Origin: Mycolicibacter minnesotensis
GTDB taxonomy: Bacteria > Actinomycetota > Actinomycetes > Mycobacteriales > Mycobacteriaceae
Reading direction: 5' to 3'
NCBI RefSeq assembly: GCF_010731755.1
Contig: NZ_AP022589.1
Span: forward strand, 806,001 to 870,000
DNA: 64,000 bases
Position 1 is the first letter of the stretch. Each line of letters begins with the position of its first letter. This document shows positions 1 through 9,119 of the stretch, in pieces. Position numbers and translations under genes: made by a program. Below the pieces are notes generated by a model. It did not search any database, was not told where the DNA came from, and was given only the letters and a program-made list of their open reading frames with translations.

Positions 1-1061
1 CGCGACAGCTTGGAGGTGTCGTCGTTCTCCCCCGCCAACAGCGGCCGCAATCCGGCGTACACACCCTCGATATCGGCGTGCGTCAGCGGGGTCGCCAGCG
101 CGGTGTTGACGTGGGTCAGGATGTAGTCGATGTCGGCCTTGGTGGCCGCCGGGTGCGCCAGATCCAGGTTCCAGTCGGTGTCGGTGGTGCCGATGATCCA
201 GTGCGTGCCCCAAGGGATGACGAACAACACCGACTTCTCGGTTCGCAGGATGATCGCGGCTTCCGACACGATCCGGTCCCGGGGCACCACGATGTGGACG
301 CCCTTGGACGCGCGGACATGGAACCGGCCGCGCTGGCGCGAGAGCGCCTGGATCTCATCGGTCCACACCCCGGTGGCATTGACCACCACGTGGCCGTGAA
401 CTTCGGTGATCGCGCCGTCTTCGGAATCGCGGACCCGCACCCCGGTCACCCGGTCGCCTTCGCGCAGCAGCGCGACGACTTGGCTTGAGGTACGGATGAC
501 CGCCCCGTAGTGCGCCGCGGTGCGCGCGACGGTCAGGGTGTGACGGGCGTCGTCCACAACGGTGTCGTAGTAACGGATGCCACCGATCAGAGCGCTGCGC
601 TTGAGTCCCGGACACAGCCGCAACGCGCCGGCCCGAGTCAGATGCCGTTGCGCGGGAACGGACTTCGCCCCACCCAGTTGGTCATACAAGAAGATTCCGC
701 TGGCCACATACGGCCGCTCCCACCACCGCCGGGTCAGTGGATACAGGAACGGCAGGGGTTTGACCAGGTGCGGGGCCAGCGTGGTCAGCGACAGCTCGCG
801 TTCGTGCAGCGCCTCGCGTACCAGGCCGAACTCCAGCTGCTCGAGGTAGCGCAAGCCTCCGTGGAACATCTTCGAGCTACGGCTCGAGGTCCCGGCGGCG
901 AAGTCGCGCGCCTCGATCAGCGCCACCTTGAGGCCGCGCGTGGCGGCGTCGAGAGCGCAACCGGCGCCCACCACTCCTGCCCCGATCACGACTACGTCGA
1001 ACTGCTCACTGCCCAGTTGTTCCCAGGCTCGTGCTCGTTGGTCCGGTCCCAGCGTGCTCAC
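1..1061 (-). CDS. glpD2: Glycerol-3-phosphate dehydrogenase GlpD2, 3' end outside window
   Basis: FAD-dependent oxidation of sn-glycerol 3-phosphate to dihydroxyacetone phosphate, passing electrons to the quinone pool at the membrane. About 353 N-terminal residues are visible. The reading frame opens with GTG at 1061, behind an in-frame stop at 1083-1085. Near the N-terminus is the dinucleotide-binding fold VVVIGAGVVGAGCALDAATR, followed by the serine-rich FAD-contact segment and the KMFHGGLRYLEQ region usual in GlpD proteins. The C-terminal part runs off the left edge. It lies 63 bp downstream of lpdA on the same strand, the order seen in M. tuberculosis (Rv3303c-Rv3302c), and the two may be co-transcribed. 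The family is certain; the paralogue name rests on neighbourhood and similarity. Confidence 0.92.
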   Translation of the reverse strand, partial: MSTLGPDQRARAWEQLGSEQFDVVVIGAGVVGAGCALDAATRGLKVALIEARDFAAGTSSRSSKMFHGGLRYLEQLEFGLVREALHERELSLTTLAPHLVKPLPFLYPLTRRWWERPYVASGIFLYDQLGGAKSVPAQRHLTRAGALRLCPGLKRSALIGGIRYYDTVVDDARHTLTVARTAAHYGAVIRTSSQVVALLREGDRVTGVRVRDSEDGAITEVHGHVVVNATGVWTDEIQALSRQRGRFHVRASKGVHIVVPRDRIVSEAAIILRTEKSVLFVIPWGTHWIIGTTDTDWNLDLAHPAATKADIDYILTHVNTALATPLTHADIEGVYAGLRPLLAGENDDTSKLS

Positions 1062-1124
1062 GTGTGTCAGGCTACGTGGCTTTCAGGCCCGACCGGGTGT
1101 GACGCGCGCTTCACGTAGGGCGGC

Positions 1125-2549
1125 TCAGTCCAGGTCGTCGTGCGTCATCAGTCGACGGGCCGCCTCGGTGAGCGATCCGGACAAGGAGGGATACACGGCC
1201 AGCGTCTGCGCCAGGTCAGCCACGGTGATCCGGTTCTGCACCGCCAGTGCGATCGGCAGGATCAACTCCGAAGCGATCGGGGCCACCACTACCCCGCCGA
1301 TCACCGTTCCGGTCGCCGGCCTGCAGAAAAGCTTGAGAAACCCGTAACGCATCCGGCTCATCTTGGCCCGGGCATTGGTCTGCAACGGCAGCATGACGGT
1401 GCGGGCCGGGACGGTGCCGTCATCGATCTGGGACTGCGGAACGCCCACCGCGGCGATCTCGGGGCGGGTGAACACCGCTGCTGCCACCGTGCGCAGTCGA
1501 ATCGGAGCCACCGCGTCGCCCAGGGCGTGATACATCGCGATCCGGCCCTGCATGGCTGCCACCGACGCCAGCGGCAGCAGGCCCGTGCAGTCACCGGCCG
1601 CGTAGATCCCGGGTACCGAAGTCCGCGACACCCGGTCCACTTGCAGATAGCTGCCCGGCCCCAGCTCGATCCCCACCCGCTCCAGGCCCAGCCCGGCGGT
1701 GTTGGGCACCGAACCCACCGTCATCAGGGCGTGGCTTCCCCACACGGTGCGACCGTCGGCCATGGTGATCAGCACCCCGTCCTGGTGGCGGGTGACCGAC
1801 TTGGCTCGCGCGTTCTTGACCAGGGTGACGCCGCGCTCGGCGAACACGGTCTCCAGCACCCGGGCGGCGTCGGGATCCTCGTGCGGCAGCACCCGATCGC
1901 GGCTGGCGACAACGGTCACCTTGACGCCGAGTTCGGTGTAGGCGTTGGCGAACTCCGCGCCGGTGACACCGGAACCCACCACCACCAGGTGCTCCGGCAA
2001 CGAGTTCAGGTCGTAGAGCTGCCGCCAGGTCAGGATGCGTTCGCCGTCCGGCTCGGCGCTGGGCAGGGTGCGCGGGCTGGCACCGGTAGCGATCAACACC
2101 ACGTCGGCGTCGAGCACCCGCTGCGCCCCGTCATGCCCCGTGACCCTGATCCGATGATGGGCCAGGCCCGCCTCGGAGTCGATCAGCTCGCCTCGACCGG
2201 CGATGACCGCGACGCCGGAGTTGATCAGTTGCGTGCGGATGTCGTGGGACTGCGCCGAGGCCAGTGATTTCACCCGCTCGTGGATCTGGCTCAGCTCGAT
2301 CTCGGCGTCGGTGAAGTGGATGTCGAAACCCAGGTGGGGGGCACGGCGCAGCTCGGTACGCACCCCGGACGAGGCGATGAAGGTTTTTGACGGCACGCAG
2401 TCCCACAACACACAGGCGCCGCCGATGCCGTCCGCGTCGACCACCGTCACCGAAACGGCTTCGGGGCCCTTGGCGGCCGCGACCAAGGCGGCCTCGTAAC
2501 CCGCGGGGCCGCCGCCGACAATCACGATGCGCGTCGAGGGAGAAGTCAC
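1125..2549 (-). CDS. lpdA: Flavoprotein NAD(P)H quinone reductase LpdA
   Basis: A 474-residue member of the flavoprotein disulfide reductase family. The M. tuberculosis orthologue (Rv3303c) is known as a quinone reductase, not a lipoamide dehydrogenase. Visible parts are the FAD motif IVIVGGGPAGYEAALVAA at residues 8-25, an NAD(P)-binding motif VVVGSGVTGAEFANA near 190, the second FAD motif GIYAAGDCTGLLPLA near 315, and a C-terminal dimerisation domain. Around residue 45 the sequence reads GGACVLWDCVPSK, an intact CxxxxC pair; I recall the M. tuberculosis protein lacking the first cysteine. The His-Glu dyad of true lipoamide dehydrogenases is absent (AVYPSLSGS where HxHPTxSE is expected). The GTG start fits a leaderless promoter. 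Divergent from the cyclotransferase-like gene. Confidence 0.93.
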   Translation of the reverse strand: MTSPSTRIVIVGGGPAGYEAALVAAAKGPEAVSVTVVDADGIGGACVLWDCVPSKTFIASSGVRTELRRAPHLGFDIHFTDAEIELSQIHERVKSLASAQSHDIRTQLINSGVAVIAGRGELIDSEAGLAHHRIRVTGHDGAQRVLDADVVLIATGASPRTLPSAEPDGERILTWRQLYDLNSLPEHLVVVGSGVTGAEFANAYTELGVKVTVVASRDRVLPHEDPDAARVLETVFAERGVTLVKNARAKSVTRHQDGVLITMADGRTVWGSHALMTVGSVPNTAGLGLERVGIELGPGSYLQVDRVSRTSVPGIYAAGDCTGLLPLASVAAMQGRIAMYHALGDAVAPIRLRTVAAAVFTRPEIAAVGVPQSQIDDGTVPARTVMLPLQTNARAKMSRMRYGFLKLFCRPATGTVIGGVVVAPIASELILPIALAVQNRITVADLAQTLAVYPSLSGSLTEAARRLMTHDDLD

Positions 2550-2556
2550 AGCGACT

Positions 2557-2562
2557 AACCTA
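2557..2562 (-). promoter_or_regulatory. Leaderless -10 element of lpdA
   Basis: On the minus strand TAGGTT (TAnnnT) ends 7 nt before the lpdA GTG. This spacing would start the transcript at or next to the start codon. No Shine-Dalgarno sequence is present between them. Prediction from spacing and hexamer only. Confidence 0.5.
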
Positions 2563-2579
2563 TCTGCAGCGCGACGACT

Positions 2580-2585
2580 TAAGAT
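2580..2585 (+). promoter_or_regulatory. Leaderless -10 element of the cyclotransferase-like gene
   Basis: TAAGAT ends 7 nt before the GTG at 2593. Together with the lpdA element it makes a divergent pair of leaderless promoters inside a 43-bp intergenic stretch. It supports 2593 as the true start; the in-frame ATG upstream at 2527 would place translation inside lpdA. Confidence 0.5.
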
Positions 2586-2592
2586 TTCTGCC

Positions 2593-3099
2593 GTGCCGCT
2601 CTACGCCGCCTACGGGTCGAACATGCATCCCGAACAGATGCTTCAGCGGGCCCCGCATTCCCCGATGACCGGCACCGGCTGGTTGCACGGCTGGCGCCTG
2701 ACGTTCGCCGGCGAGGACATCGGCTGGGAGGGCGCCCTGGCGACCTTGGTCGAGGACCCGGGCTCGAGCGTGTTCGTCGTTCTCTATGACGTGACGCCCG
2801 AAGACGAGAAGAACATGGACAGCTGGGAAGGCTCGGAGTTCGGCATCCACAAGAAGATCCGCTGCCGGGTGGACCGGGTGGACGGGATCACCTCCGACCC
2901 GGCCGACAGCGAGCCCGGCCCCGTGCTGGCCTGGCTGTATGTGGTGGACGCCTGGGAACGTGGACTGCCCTCGGCCCGATACCTCGGCGTAGTGGCCGAG
3001 GCCGCCCAGATCGCCGGTGCACCAGAGGAATACGTGCGCGACCTGCAGACCCGCCCGGCCCGAAACATCGGCCCCGGGTCGTCGTCAGGCGACCGCTAG
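2593..3099 (+). CDS. Gamma-glutamylcyclotransferase-like protein (Rv3304-like)
   Basis: A 168-residue cytosolic protein of the gamma-glutamylcyclotransferase / AIG2-like fold. The N-terminal YAAYGSNMHPEQM is the family signature: the Y-G-S-N loop binds the gamma-glutamyl or 5-oxoproline moiety. A conserved acidic segment (VLYDVTPEDEKNMDSWEG) follows around residues 60-78 and is where the catalytic glutamate is expected. The GTG start at 2593 gives VPLYAAYGSN, matching the mycobacterial family start, and has a well-placed leaderless -10. The stop overlaps the amiA1 stop by 4 nt (convergent). The family is clear; the substrate is not known. Confidence 0.85.
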   Translation: MPLYAAYGSNMHPEQMLQRAPHSPMTGTGWLHGWRLTFAGEDIGWEGALATLVEDPGSSVFVVLYDVTPEDEKNMDSWEGSEFGIHKKIRCRVDRVDGITSDPADSEPGPVLAWLYVVDAWERGLPSARYLGVVAEAAQIAGAPEEYVRDLQTRPARNIGPGSSSGDR

Positions 3100-4274
3100 A
3101 GCAAACCGGCCTGCTCGACGACACCGGCCATCACCCGCACGCCGACCGCCAGCGCCCGCTCGTCGAGATCGAACGTCGGCTGGTGCAGATCCAATTGCGG
3201 GCCGACCCCCGGCCACACCCCGAGTCGGCCCATGGCACCGGGTACCTGCTCCAGGTACCAGGAGAAGTCTTCGCCACCACCGGACTGCTGAGTCTCGGCC
3301 AGCGCCTCGGGCCCAATGGCCTCGATCGCGTGGGTCATCATCCGCGTCGAGACCACCTCGTTGACCACCGGCGGCACCCCGCGGTGGTAGTGCAGGGTGT
3401 GCTCGATGTTCAACGGCGCCAACAGGGCGGACACCGCCTCCTCGACAATGTCCTCCATCGCCGCCCAGGTGTCCCGACTCGCGGTGCGCACCGTTCCGGC
3501 CAGGCGCCCCGACTGCGGTATGGCGTTGGCCGCGGCTCCGGAATTGACGGCGCCCCACACCATCACGGTGCTGTTACGCGGGTCGATACGCCGAGACAGC
3601 ACTCCCGGCAGCCCAGTGATCAAGGTGCCCAGCCCGTAGACCAGGTCCGCGGTCAGGTGAGGTCGCGACGTGTGTCCGCCGGGGCCGGTGACCATGATCT
3701 CGATGGTGTCTGCCGCCGACGTGATGGGTCCCGCGATAGTGGCGACCCGGCCGACCTCCAGCCGCGGGTCGCAGTGCAGCGCAAAGATCCGGCTGACTCC
3801 GGTCAACACGCCCGCGGCGATCGCGTCGATCGCTCCACCAGGCATCAGTTCCTCGGCGGCCTGGAACACCAGCCGCACCCCGACCGGCAACTCCGGAGCC
3901 GAAGCCAGTGCCAGCGCCGTGCCCAGCAGAATCGCGGTATGCGCGTCGTGTCCGCAGGCGTGGGTCACCCCCGGCACCAGTGAGGCGTAGGGCGCCCCGG
4001 TCTGTTCGGTCATCGGCAAGGCATCGATGTCGGCCCGTAGCGCCAGACGCGGCCCGTCTTCTGGCCCGAAATCGCAGGTCAAGCCTGTTCCGCTGGGCAG
4101 GACTTTGGGATTGAGGCCGGCACTGGCCAGACGCTCACCGATGAATTGAGTGGTGGCGAACTCTTGGCGGCTCAACTCCGGGTGGCGGTGCAGGTGCCGT
4201 CGCCACGCCACCAATTCATCGGCATGGCCGGCCAGCCACGCCTCGACAGCGTGCGACACGGAGACTGGAGACAT
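3096..4274 (-). CDS. amiA1: M20-family amidohydrolase AmiA1
   Basis: A 392-residue metal-dependent amidohydrolase/aminoacylase of the M20 peptidase family (IAA-amino acid hydrolase-like), cytosolic. Metal-binding and catalytic motifs are visible: [10 protein letters not shown] near 80-89, [15 protein letters not shown] near 109-123, [12 protein letters not shown] with the catalytic glutamate near 147-158, HCD near 178, and a late [11 protein letters not shown] near 337-347. The lid/dimerisation domain lies between. By wording it is closest to M. tuberculosis AmiA1 (Rv3305c). In that genome a second copy, amiB1, sits between amiA1 and deoD; here only 43 bp separate amiA1 from the divergent deoD. 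The natural substrate is unknown. Confidence 0.88.
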   Translation of the reverse strand: MSPVSVSHAVEAWLAGHADELVAWRRHLHRHPELSRQEFATTQFIGERLASAGLNPKVLPSGTGLTCDFGPEDGPRLALRADIDALPMTEQTGAPYASLVPGVTHACGHDAHTAILLGTALALASAPELPVGVRLVFQAAEELMPGGAIDAIAAGVLTGVSRIFALHCDPRLEVGRVATIAGPITSAADTIEIMVTGPGGHTSRPHLTADLVYGLGTLITGLPGVLSRRIDPRNSTVMVWGAVNSGAAANAIPQSGRLAGTVRTASRDTWAAMEDIVEEAVSALLAPLNIEHTLHYHRGVPPVVNEVVSTRMMTHAIEAIGPEALAETQQSGGGEDFSWYLEQVPGAMGRLGVWPGVGPQLDLHQPTFDLDERALAVGVRVMAGVVEQAGLL

Positions 4275-4303
4275 TCAGGCAGTATCCCATCGCGACACGC
4301 GAC

Positions 4304-4309
4304 TAAACT
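4304..4309 (+). promoter_or_regulatory. Leaderless -10 element of deoD
   Basis: TAAACT is followed by 8 nt and then the GTG start of deoD at 4318. No ribosome binding site lies between. This fixes the GTG as the start over the longer frame beginning at 4150, which runs back through amiA1. Confidence 0.5.
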
Positions 4310-4317
4310 CAGGACCT

Positions 4318-5124
4318 GTGACGGTACCGCTGGCAACCCAAGCGGCGGCGGTGGTGGCCCAGCGCACCGGCGTGCAGACCCATGATGTTGCGGTCGTGCT
4401 CGGTTCTGGATGGGCACCCGCGGTGGCAGCCCTGGGTACCGCGACCGCGACCGTGCCGATGGCCGAGCTGCCGGGGTTCAGCGCGCCGACCGCCGCGGGC
4501 CACACCGGCGAGCTGGTGTCGGTCCAGATCGGCACGCACCGGGTGCTGGTGCTGGCTGGTCGCATCCACGCCTACGAGGGCCACGAGCTCGCCGACGTGG
4601 TGCGCCCCGTGCGCACCGCGGTCGCCGCGGGGGCCACCACGGTGATCCTGACCAACGCCGCCGGCGGACTGCGGACCAGCTACCAGGTCGGTCAGCCGGT
4701 GTTGATCAGCGACCACCTGAACATGACCGGGCGCTCCCCGCTGCAGGGCGCGCACTTCGTCGACATGGTCGACGCCTACACGCCCGCGCTGCGCGCGCTG
4801 GCGCACCACGTCGACCCGTCGCTGGCCGAGGGCGTGTACGCGGGAATGGCCGGCCCGCAGTACGAGACCCCCGCCGAGATCCGGATGCTGCGCACTCTGG
4901 GCGCTGACCTCGTGGGCATGTCGACCGTCCACGAGGCGATCGCCGCCCGGGCGGCCGGCGCCCAAGTTCTGGGAGTGTCGCTGGTGACCAACCTGGCGGC
5001 GGGAATCACCGGTGAACCGCTCAGCCACGCCGAGGTGCTGGCCACCGGTCGCGAATCGGCGGCCCGGATGGGTGCGCTGCTCGCCGAGGTGATCCGCCGG
5101 CTACCGTCGCCGGCACCTCAGTAG
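4318..5124 (+). CDS. deoD: Purine nucleoside phosphorylase DeoD
   Basis: Phosphorolysis of purine (deoxy)nucleosides to base plus (deoxy)ribose 1-phosphate, for salvage in the cytosol. The 268-residue product is a trimeric-type PNP: phosphate-binding [11 protein letters not shown] near residues 23-33, RIHAYEGH near 83, NAAGGL near 114, and [13 protein letters not shown] with the ribose/base contacts near 178, then VGMSTVHE near 200. The length equals that of the M. tuberculosis enzyme. It is transcribed away from amiA1 and overlaps the convergent glycosyltransferase gene by 7 nt. Sugar 1-phosphate produced here can be isomerised by a phosphomutase; pmmB lies just downstream. Confidence 0.95.
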   Translation: MTVPLATQAAAVVAQRTGVQTHDVAVVLGSGWAPAVAALGTATATVPMAELPGFSAPTAAGHTGELVSVQIGTHRVLVLAGRIHAYEGHELADVVRPVRTAVAAGATTVILTNAAGGLRTSYQVGQPVLISDHLNMTGRSPLQGAHFVDMVDAYTPALRALAHHVDPSLAEGVYAGMAGPQYETPAEIRMLRTLGADLVGMSTVHEAIAARAAGAQVLGVSLVTNLAAGITGEPLSHAEVLATGRESAARMGALLAEVIRRLPSPAPQ

Positions 5125-6620
5125 CTGACCCCGGAGCTGTGGCGCATGCGCGGCCACATGGCGGCCCAACTGCCCCGCGGCTGCTCACACAGGTAGATCT
5201 TCGCCGCGCTCTCCCCGTTGTGAACCCCGACGGGGAAACGGATCGAGTCCAGGTAGGTGACGTGGGCCCAATACTGGGTCAGCCTGGCGACGGGGAAACG
5301 TCCGACGCACAGCACCGTGGCCGGGCTGCCCTTGGGCGGACCCCACTGCGCGTAGCTGCTGTCGCCGCTGAACACCGGCCGATTGATGCCGGCCGCCGGC
5401 CCGAGGACCAGCAGCGCCGAGGCTTCGCCGTAGTTGCTGGTGAAAATCGGCACATCGTGGGGCAGCGAAGCGGCAGCGGCGGCCACCTCATCGACGAACT
5501 GGGGCCAACCGTAGGTTTCCATCGGAATGGGATTCACCTGCCGTAACGCCGTTGCGGCGGTCGGCGGCAGCACCGGCAAACAGAACACCACCGCGCCGAC
5601 GAACAGTGCGAACAGCGCCAGCGCCCAGCCTCGCGGCGGCCGGTCGGGATTGGCGGCCTCGATCCGCACCGCACCGGCGGCGAACAGCGCCGCGAGTATC
5701 GGCCCGGCGTAGTAGCAGCGGCCACCGGTGACGACGCACAGCACCAAAACCACAGCCGGTACCACCAGCATCCAACGGTCGTCCCGGCCCTCGTCGGCCA
5801 CCAGCCAACGCGCCCCGATCACCCACAGCGGCACCAGAAGCGGGCCGGCGTACAGCAGGAGCAGCAGCGGTAGCTGGGTCAATGATCCCGCCGGGCCGCC
5901 CATCCGCACCGACATGGCGTGGGCGAATTCCAGATTCGGCCAGCCGTGTGCCGCATTCCAGATCAGGTTGGGGACTGCCATGGCAATGGCGATGGAGGCG
6001 GCCAGCCACGGACCCGGCGAGCGCAGCGTGTCGCGCCGGAAGATCGCCAGGCCGACCCCGATGCCGATGAGCAGCAACGCGACGGTCTGTTTGGCCTCCA
6101 GCCCGATGCCGGCCACCACTCCGGCCGGCAACCAGGCCAACACCGTTCCGATCCGCAACGCCCGCGTCACCAACAGCAGCACCGCGATCCAGACCAGCTG
6201 GTCGACAACGGTAGTCCCGAAGAACGTCGCGGCACCCATGAACAACGGGCTGGCCGCCACCGCGGCCGCAGTGATCACCTGAGCCGTCCGCCGACCGCCG
6301 AACTCCGCCGCCAACAACGCCGCCAGCAGGATGCAGCCCAGGTGGATGGCGATGGCCAACAGCCGCAGCCCCCACAAGCCGCCCAAGGACGCCACCCGGG
6401 CCATCAGCGGAACCAGCGGTGGATGGTCGAAGTATCCCCAGGCGGGGTGCTGACCGCAGATCACGTAGTAGAACTCGTCGGGGTGCCAGCCGTAGTTCAT
6501 GGCGAAGGCTGCGTGCACCGCCGCGGCGACGGCCATCACGATGGCCACCGGCATGAGGGTGCTGCGACTCACCAACGAGTCTGTGGGACGACGCCCCGGC
6601 ACGGCTGTCGAGCGAATCAC
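5118..6620 (-). CDS. Polytopic membrane glycosyltransferase, GT39/PMT-like
   Basis: About 500 residues with roughly ten predicted hydrophobic segments and an extracytoplasmic C-terminal domain of about 130 residues. After TM1 the first loop reads [15 protein letters not shown]...[10 protein letters not shown]; the acidic DE and the HPP are typical of dolichyl-phosphate-mannose / ArnT-type (PMT_2) glycosyltransferases that use lipid-linked sugars. The GTG at 6620, behind a GGAGAG, is preferred; a longer frame to 6971 would run through the divergent pmmB start. In M. tuberculosis deoD and pmmB are adjacent, so this gene is an insertion relative to that order. Donor and acceptor are unknown; protein or cell-wall glycosylation is inference. 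Confidence 0.75.
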   Translation of the reverse strand: MIRSTAVPGRRPTDSLVSRSTLMPVAIVMAVAAAVHAAFAMNYGWHPDEFYYVICGQHPAWGYFDHPPLVPLMARVASLGGLWGLRLLAIAIHLGCILLAALLAAEFGGRRTAQVITAAAVAASPLFMGAATFFGTTVVDQLVWIAVLLLVTRALRIGTVLAWLPAGVVAGIGLEAKQTVALLLIGIGVGLAIFRRDTLRSPGPWLAASIAIAMAVPNLIWNAAHGWPNLEFAHAMSVRMGGPAGSLTQLPLLLLLYAGPLLVPLWVIGARWLVADEGRDDRWMLVVPAVVLVLCVVTGGRCYYAGPILAALFAAGAVRIEAANPDRPPRGWALALFALFVGAVVFCLPVLPPTAATALRQVNPIPMETYGWPQFVDEVAAAAASLPHDVPIFTSNYGEASALLVLGPAAGINRPVFSGDSSYAQWGPPKGSPATVLCVGRFPVARLTQYWAHVTYLDSIRFPVGVHNGESAAKIYLCEQPRGSWAAMWPRMRHSSGVSY

Positions 6621-6710
6621 CGGCTCTCCATCGTCAAGCGGTACAGATCCGTGGATGGTAGCAACTAGTTGACACTGCTGGCCCAAGTGATCGCTTGCCA
6701 CAATCAACGG

Positions 6711-8330
6711 ATGACCCCCGAGGACTGGATCGCCCACGATCCCGACCCTGTGACGGCCGCGGAGCTCGCAGCGTGCAGCCCCGACGAGCTGACCCACCGG
6801 TTCGCTACACCGCTGAGGTTCGGCACCGCCGGGCTGCGCGGACCGGTACGAGCGGGTCCCGACGCGATGAACCTGGCCGTCGTGCTGCGCGCGAGCTGGG
6901 CGGTGGCCCGCGTTCTTTCCGCTCATCAGCGCTCCGGGGCGACGGTGGTGGTGGGTGGCGACGCGCGTCACGGATCCGCCCAGTTCGCGACAGCGACAGC
7001 GGAAGTTTTTGCCGGCGCAGGCTTTTCGGTCCTGCTGTTGCCTGAGCCATCACCGACACCGGTGGTGGCGTTCGCGGTCCGCTACACCGGCGCGGCGGCC
7101 GGGGTCCAGATCACCGCCTCGCACAATCCAGCTTCCGACAACGGCTACAAGGTGTATTTCGACGGAGGCATCCAGATCATCGCGCCCATCGACACAGAGA
7201 TCGAAGAGGCCATGGCCGACGCTCCCCCCGCCGACACGATCGCCCGGCGCCCCGTCACCCCGGCCGGAGACGAACTGGCGGCACGCTACATCGCACGGGC
7301 AGCCACGGTGCGACACAGCCGCAGCGGGGTACGCGTAGCCCTGACCCCCTTGCACGGCGTCGGCGGAAAGGTGGCGGTGGCGGTCCTGCGGGCCGCGGGA
7401 TTCCCCGATATCCATACGGTGAGCAGCCAGTTCGAACCCGACCCGGATTTCCCTACGGTGACGTTCCCCAACCCGGAAGAGCCCGGCGCCACCGATGCGC
7501 TGCTGGAGCTGGCCGCCGAGGTCGACGCCGACGTCGCGATCGCCTTGGACCCCGACGCCGACCGATGCGCGGTCGGCGTCTGCGGGCCGCAGGGCTGGCG
7601 GATGCTGAGCGGCAACGAGACCGGGTGGCTGTTGGGCGACTACGTGCTCTCGAAGCTGCCCACAGCGCGAGCGGGCGGCACCGTGGTGGCCACCAGCGTG
7701 GTGTCGTCACGAATGCTGGCGCGTATCGCGCAGCACTACGGCAGCCGCCATGTCGAGATGCTGACCGGTTTCAAATGGCTGGCACGCGCCGACATGCCCC
7801 CGGTCGGCCTACGCCATGCCACGCTGGCCTACGCCTACGAGGAGGCCATCGGCTACTGCGTCGACCCGGAGGCGGTGCGGGACAAGGACGGCATCAGCGC
7901 CGCGGTGCTGGCCTGCGACCTGGTGGCGTCGCTACGAGATCGGGGCAGCTCGATTCCCCAGGCACTCGACGGGCTGGCCCGACGCCACGGGGTTCATGTC
8001 ACCGACGCCGTGACCCGCCGGGTCGGGAGTCCGGCCGAGGCGGCCGGCGTGATGGCCCGGCTGCGCGCCGATCCACCGGACCAACTGGCGGGATTCGCCG
8101 TGGCCGCAAGCGATCTGCTGCATCGCAGCGGACCGGTCACCGATGCTCTGGAGTTCGCCGGCGAGCGGGACGGCACCGCGGTACGGGTGGTGGTCCGGCC
8201 GTCGGGAACCGAACCGAAGCTCAAGTGCTATCTCGAAGTCACTCGACCGCCGTCGGAGGACCTCGCCGGGGACCGCGCCGAGGCGCAGCGGGTGCGCCAG
8301 GCCGTCGCCGATGTGGTCCGCGCCTGGTAG
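6711..8330 (+). CDS. pmmB: Phosphohexomutase PmmB (phosphomannomutase/phosphoglucomutase)
   Basis: A 539-residue alpha-D-phosphohexomutase interconverting hexose (or pentose) 1- and 6-phosphates in the cytosol. All four domain signatures are visible: the substrate loop FGTAGLRGPV near residue 38, the catalytic phosphoserine loop ITASHNPASDNGYK near 140, the magnesium loop DPDADRCAVG near 280, the sugar loop YEEAIGY near 380, and the phosphate loop RPSGTEPKLKCYLE near 505. The ATG at 6711 gives MTPEDWIAHDPDP, the expected mycobacterial start; a weak CACAAT -10 lies 6 nt upstream. The neighbours deoD and upp make it part of a salvage-gene neighbourhood. Preference for mannose, glucose or ribose phosphates cannot be read from sequence. 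Confidence 0.93.
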   Translation: MTPEDWIAHDPDPVTAAELAACSPDELTHRFATPLRFGTAGLRGPVRAGPDAMNLAVVLRASWAVARVLSAHQRSGATVVVGGDARHGSAQFATATAEVFAGAGFSVLLLPEPSPTPVVAFAVRYTGAAAGVQITASHNPASDNGYKVYFDGGIQIIAPIDTEIEEAMADAPPADTIARRPVTPAGDELAARYIARAATVRHSRSGVRVALTPLHGVGGKVAVAVLRAAGFPDIHTVSSQFEPDPDFPTVTFPNPEEPGATDALLELAAEVDADVAIALDPDADRCAVGVCGPQGWRMLSGNETGWLLGDYVLSKLPTARAGGTVVATSVVSSRMLARIAQHYGSRHVEMLTGFKWLARADMPPVGLRHATLAYAYEEAIGYCVDPEAVRDKDGISAAVLACDLVASLRDRGSSIPQALDGLARRHGVHVTDAVTRRVGSPAEAAGVMARLRADPPDQLAGFAVAASDLLHRSGPVTDALEFAGERDGTAVRVVVRPSGTEPKLKCYLEVTRPPSEDLAGDRAEAQRVRQAVADVVRAW

Positions 8331-8352
8331 CTCATGAGCTCCATCGTGATGA

Positions 8353-8373
8353 TTGCCCGCCTTTGAGCGACAA
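8353..8373 (+). repeat. 21-bp dispersed repeat, solo copy
   Basis: A 21-bp sequence beginning TTGCCCGCC and ending GCGACAA is identical to 41244-41264, which forms the left arm of an inverted repeat before cobG. Here it lies alone in the 144-bp region between the convergent genes pmmB and upp. No partner arm was found nearby. The rest of this intergenic stretch shows nothing recognisable. Confidence 0.7.
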
Positions 8374-8474
8374 CGGGATCCGGCAGGGCTGAATCCAATA
8401 ACGCAAGAATATGTGTCGGTCAAGGGCTACAACCACACACCTGCCCACCCGTAACCGTGGTGACGGTGCGGGTT

Positions 8475-9119
8475 TCAGCGCGGCCCGAACTGGCGATCGC
8501 CGGCGTCGCCCAGCCCCGGAACGATGTAGGCGTCCTCGTTGAGTCCCTCATCCACGGTGGCGGTGATCAGCCGCACTCCCGGTGCTGCCTGCCCCAGCGC
8601 CGCAACCCCCTCCGGGGCCGCCACCACACACAGCACAGTGATGTCGGTCGCGCCGCGTTCGCACAGCAGTCCCAGCGTGTGCACCAGGGAGCCCCCGGTG
8701 GCCAGCATCGGGTCCAGAACCATGACCGGTGTCGCATTGAGGTCGGCGGGCAACGATGCCAGATACGGAACCGGCCGATGGGTGGCCTCGTCGCGGGCCA
8801 CACCGACAAAGCCGACATGAGCCTCGGGAATCAGGGCATGTGCGGCGTCGACCATACCCAGCCCAGCGCGCAGTACCGGTACCAGCAACGGTGGCCGGGC
8901 GAGCCGCGCCCCGACGGTGTCGGTCAGCGGGGTGCGCACAGCGATCTCCACGCGGGCCGCATCACGGGTGGCTTCATAGACCAGCATCCAGGTCAGGTCG
9001 CGCAACGCCGACCGAAACACCGCGTTATCACTGCGCTCGTCACGCAACGTGGCCAATCGCGCTGCAGCCAGCGGGTGATCGAGGACGCAGACATCCACGC
9101 CTGGGACCCTACGGGTCAT
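8475..9119 (-). CDS. upp: Uracil phosphoribosyltransferase
   Basis: Converts uracil plus PRPP to UMP in pyrimidine salvage. The 214-residue product has the PRPP-binding motif [17 protein letters not shown] near residues 131-147, the [13 protein letters not shown] segment near 78, and the uracil-binding C-terminus [15 protein letters not shown]. The ATG at 9119 overlaps the TGA of the upstream secreted hydrolase gene (ATGA), indicating translational coupling. The N-terminus is a few residues longer than the M. tuberculosis protein. Location next to deoD and pmmB agrees with a nucleobase salvage role. Confidence 0.95.
   Translation of the reverse strand: MTRRVPGVDVCVLDHPLAAARLATLRDERSDNAVFRSALRDLTWMLVYEATRDAARVEIAVRTPLTDTVGARLARPPLLVPVLRAGLGMVDAAHALIPEAHVGFVGVARDEATHRPVPYLASLPADLNATPVMVLDPMLATGGSLVHTLGLLCERGATDITVLCVVAAPEGVAALGQAAPGVRLITATVDEGLNEDAYIVPGLGDAGDRQFGPR

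Noticed and set aside
78..1118. Several plus-strand open frames at the left edge
   Set aside because: They are antisense to glpD2, which has clear FAD-binding and family segments on the minus strand.
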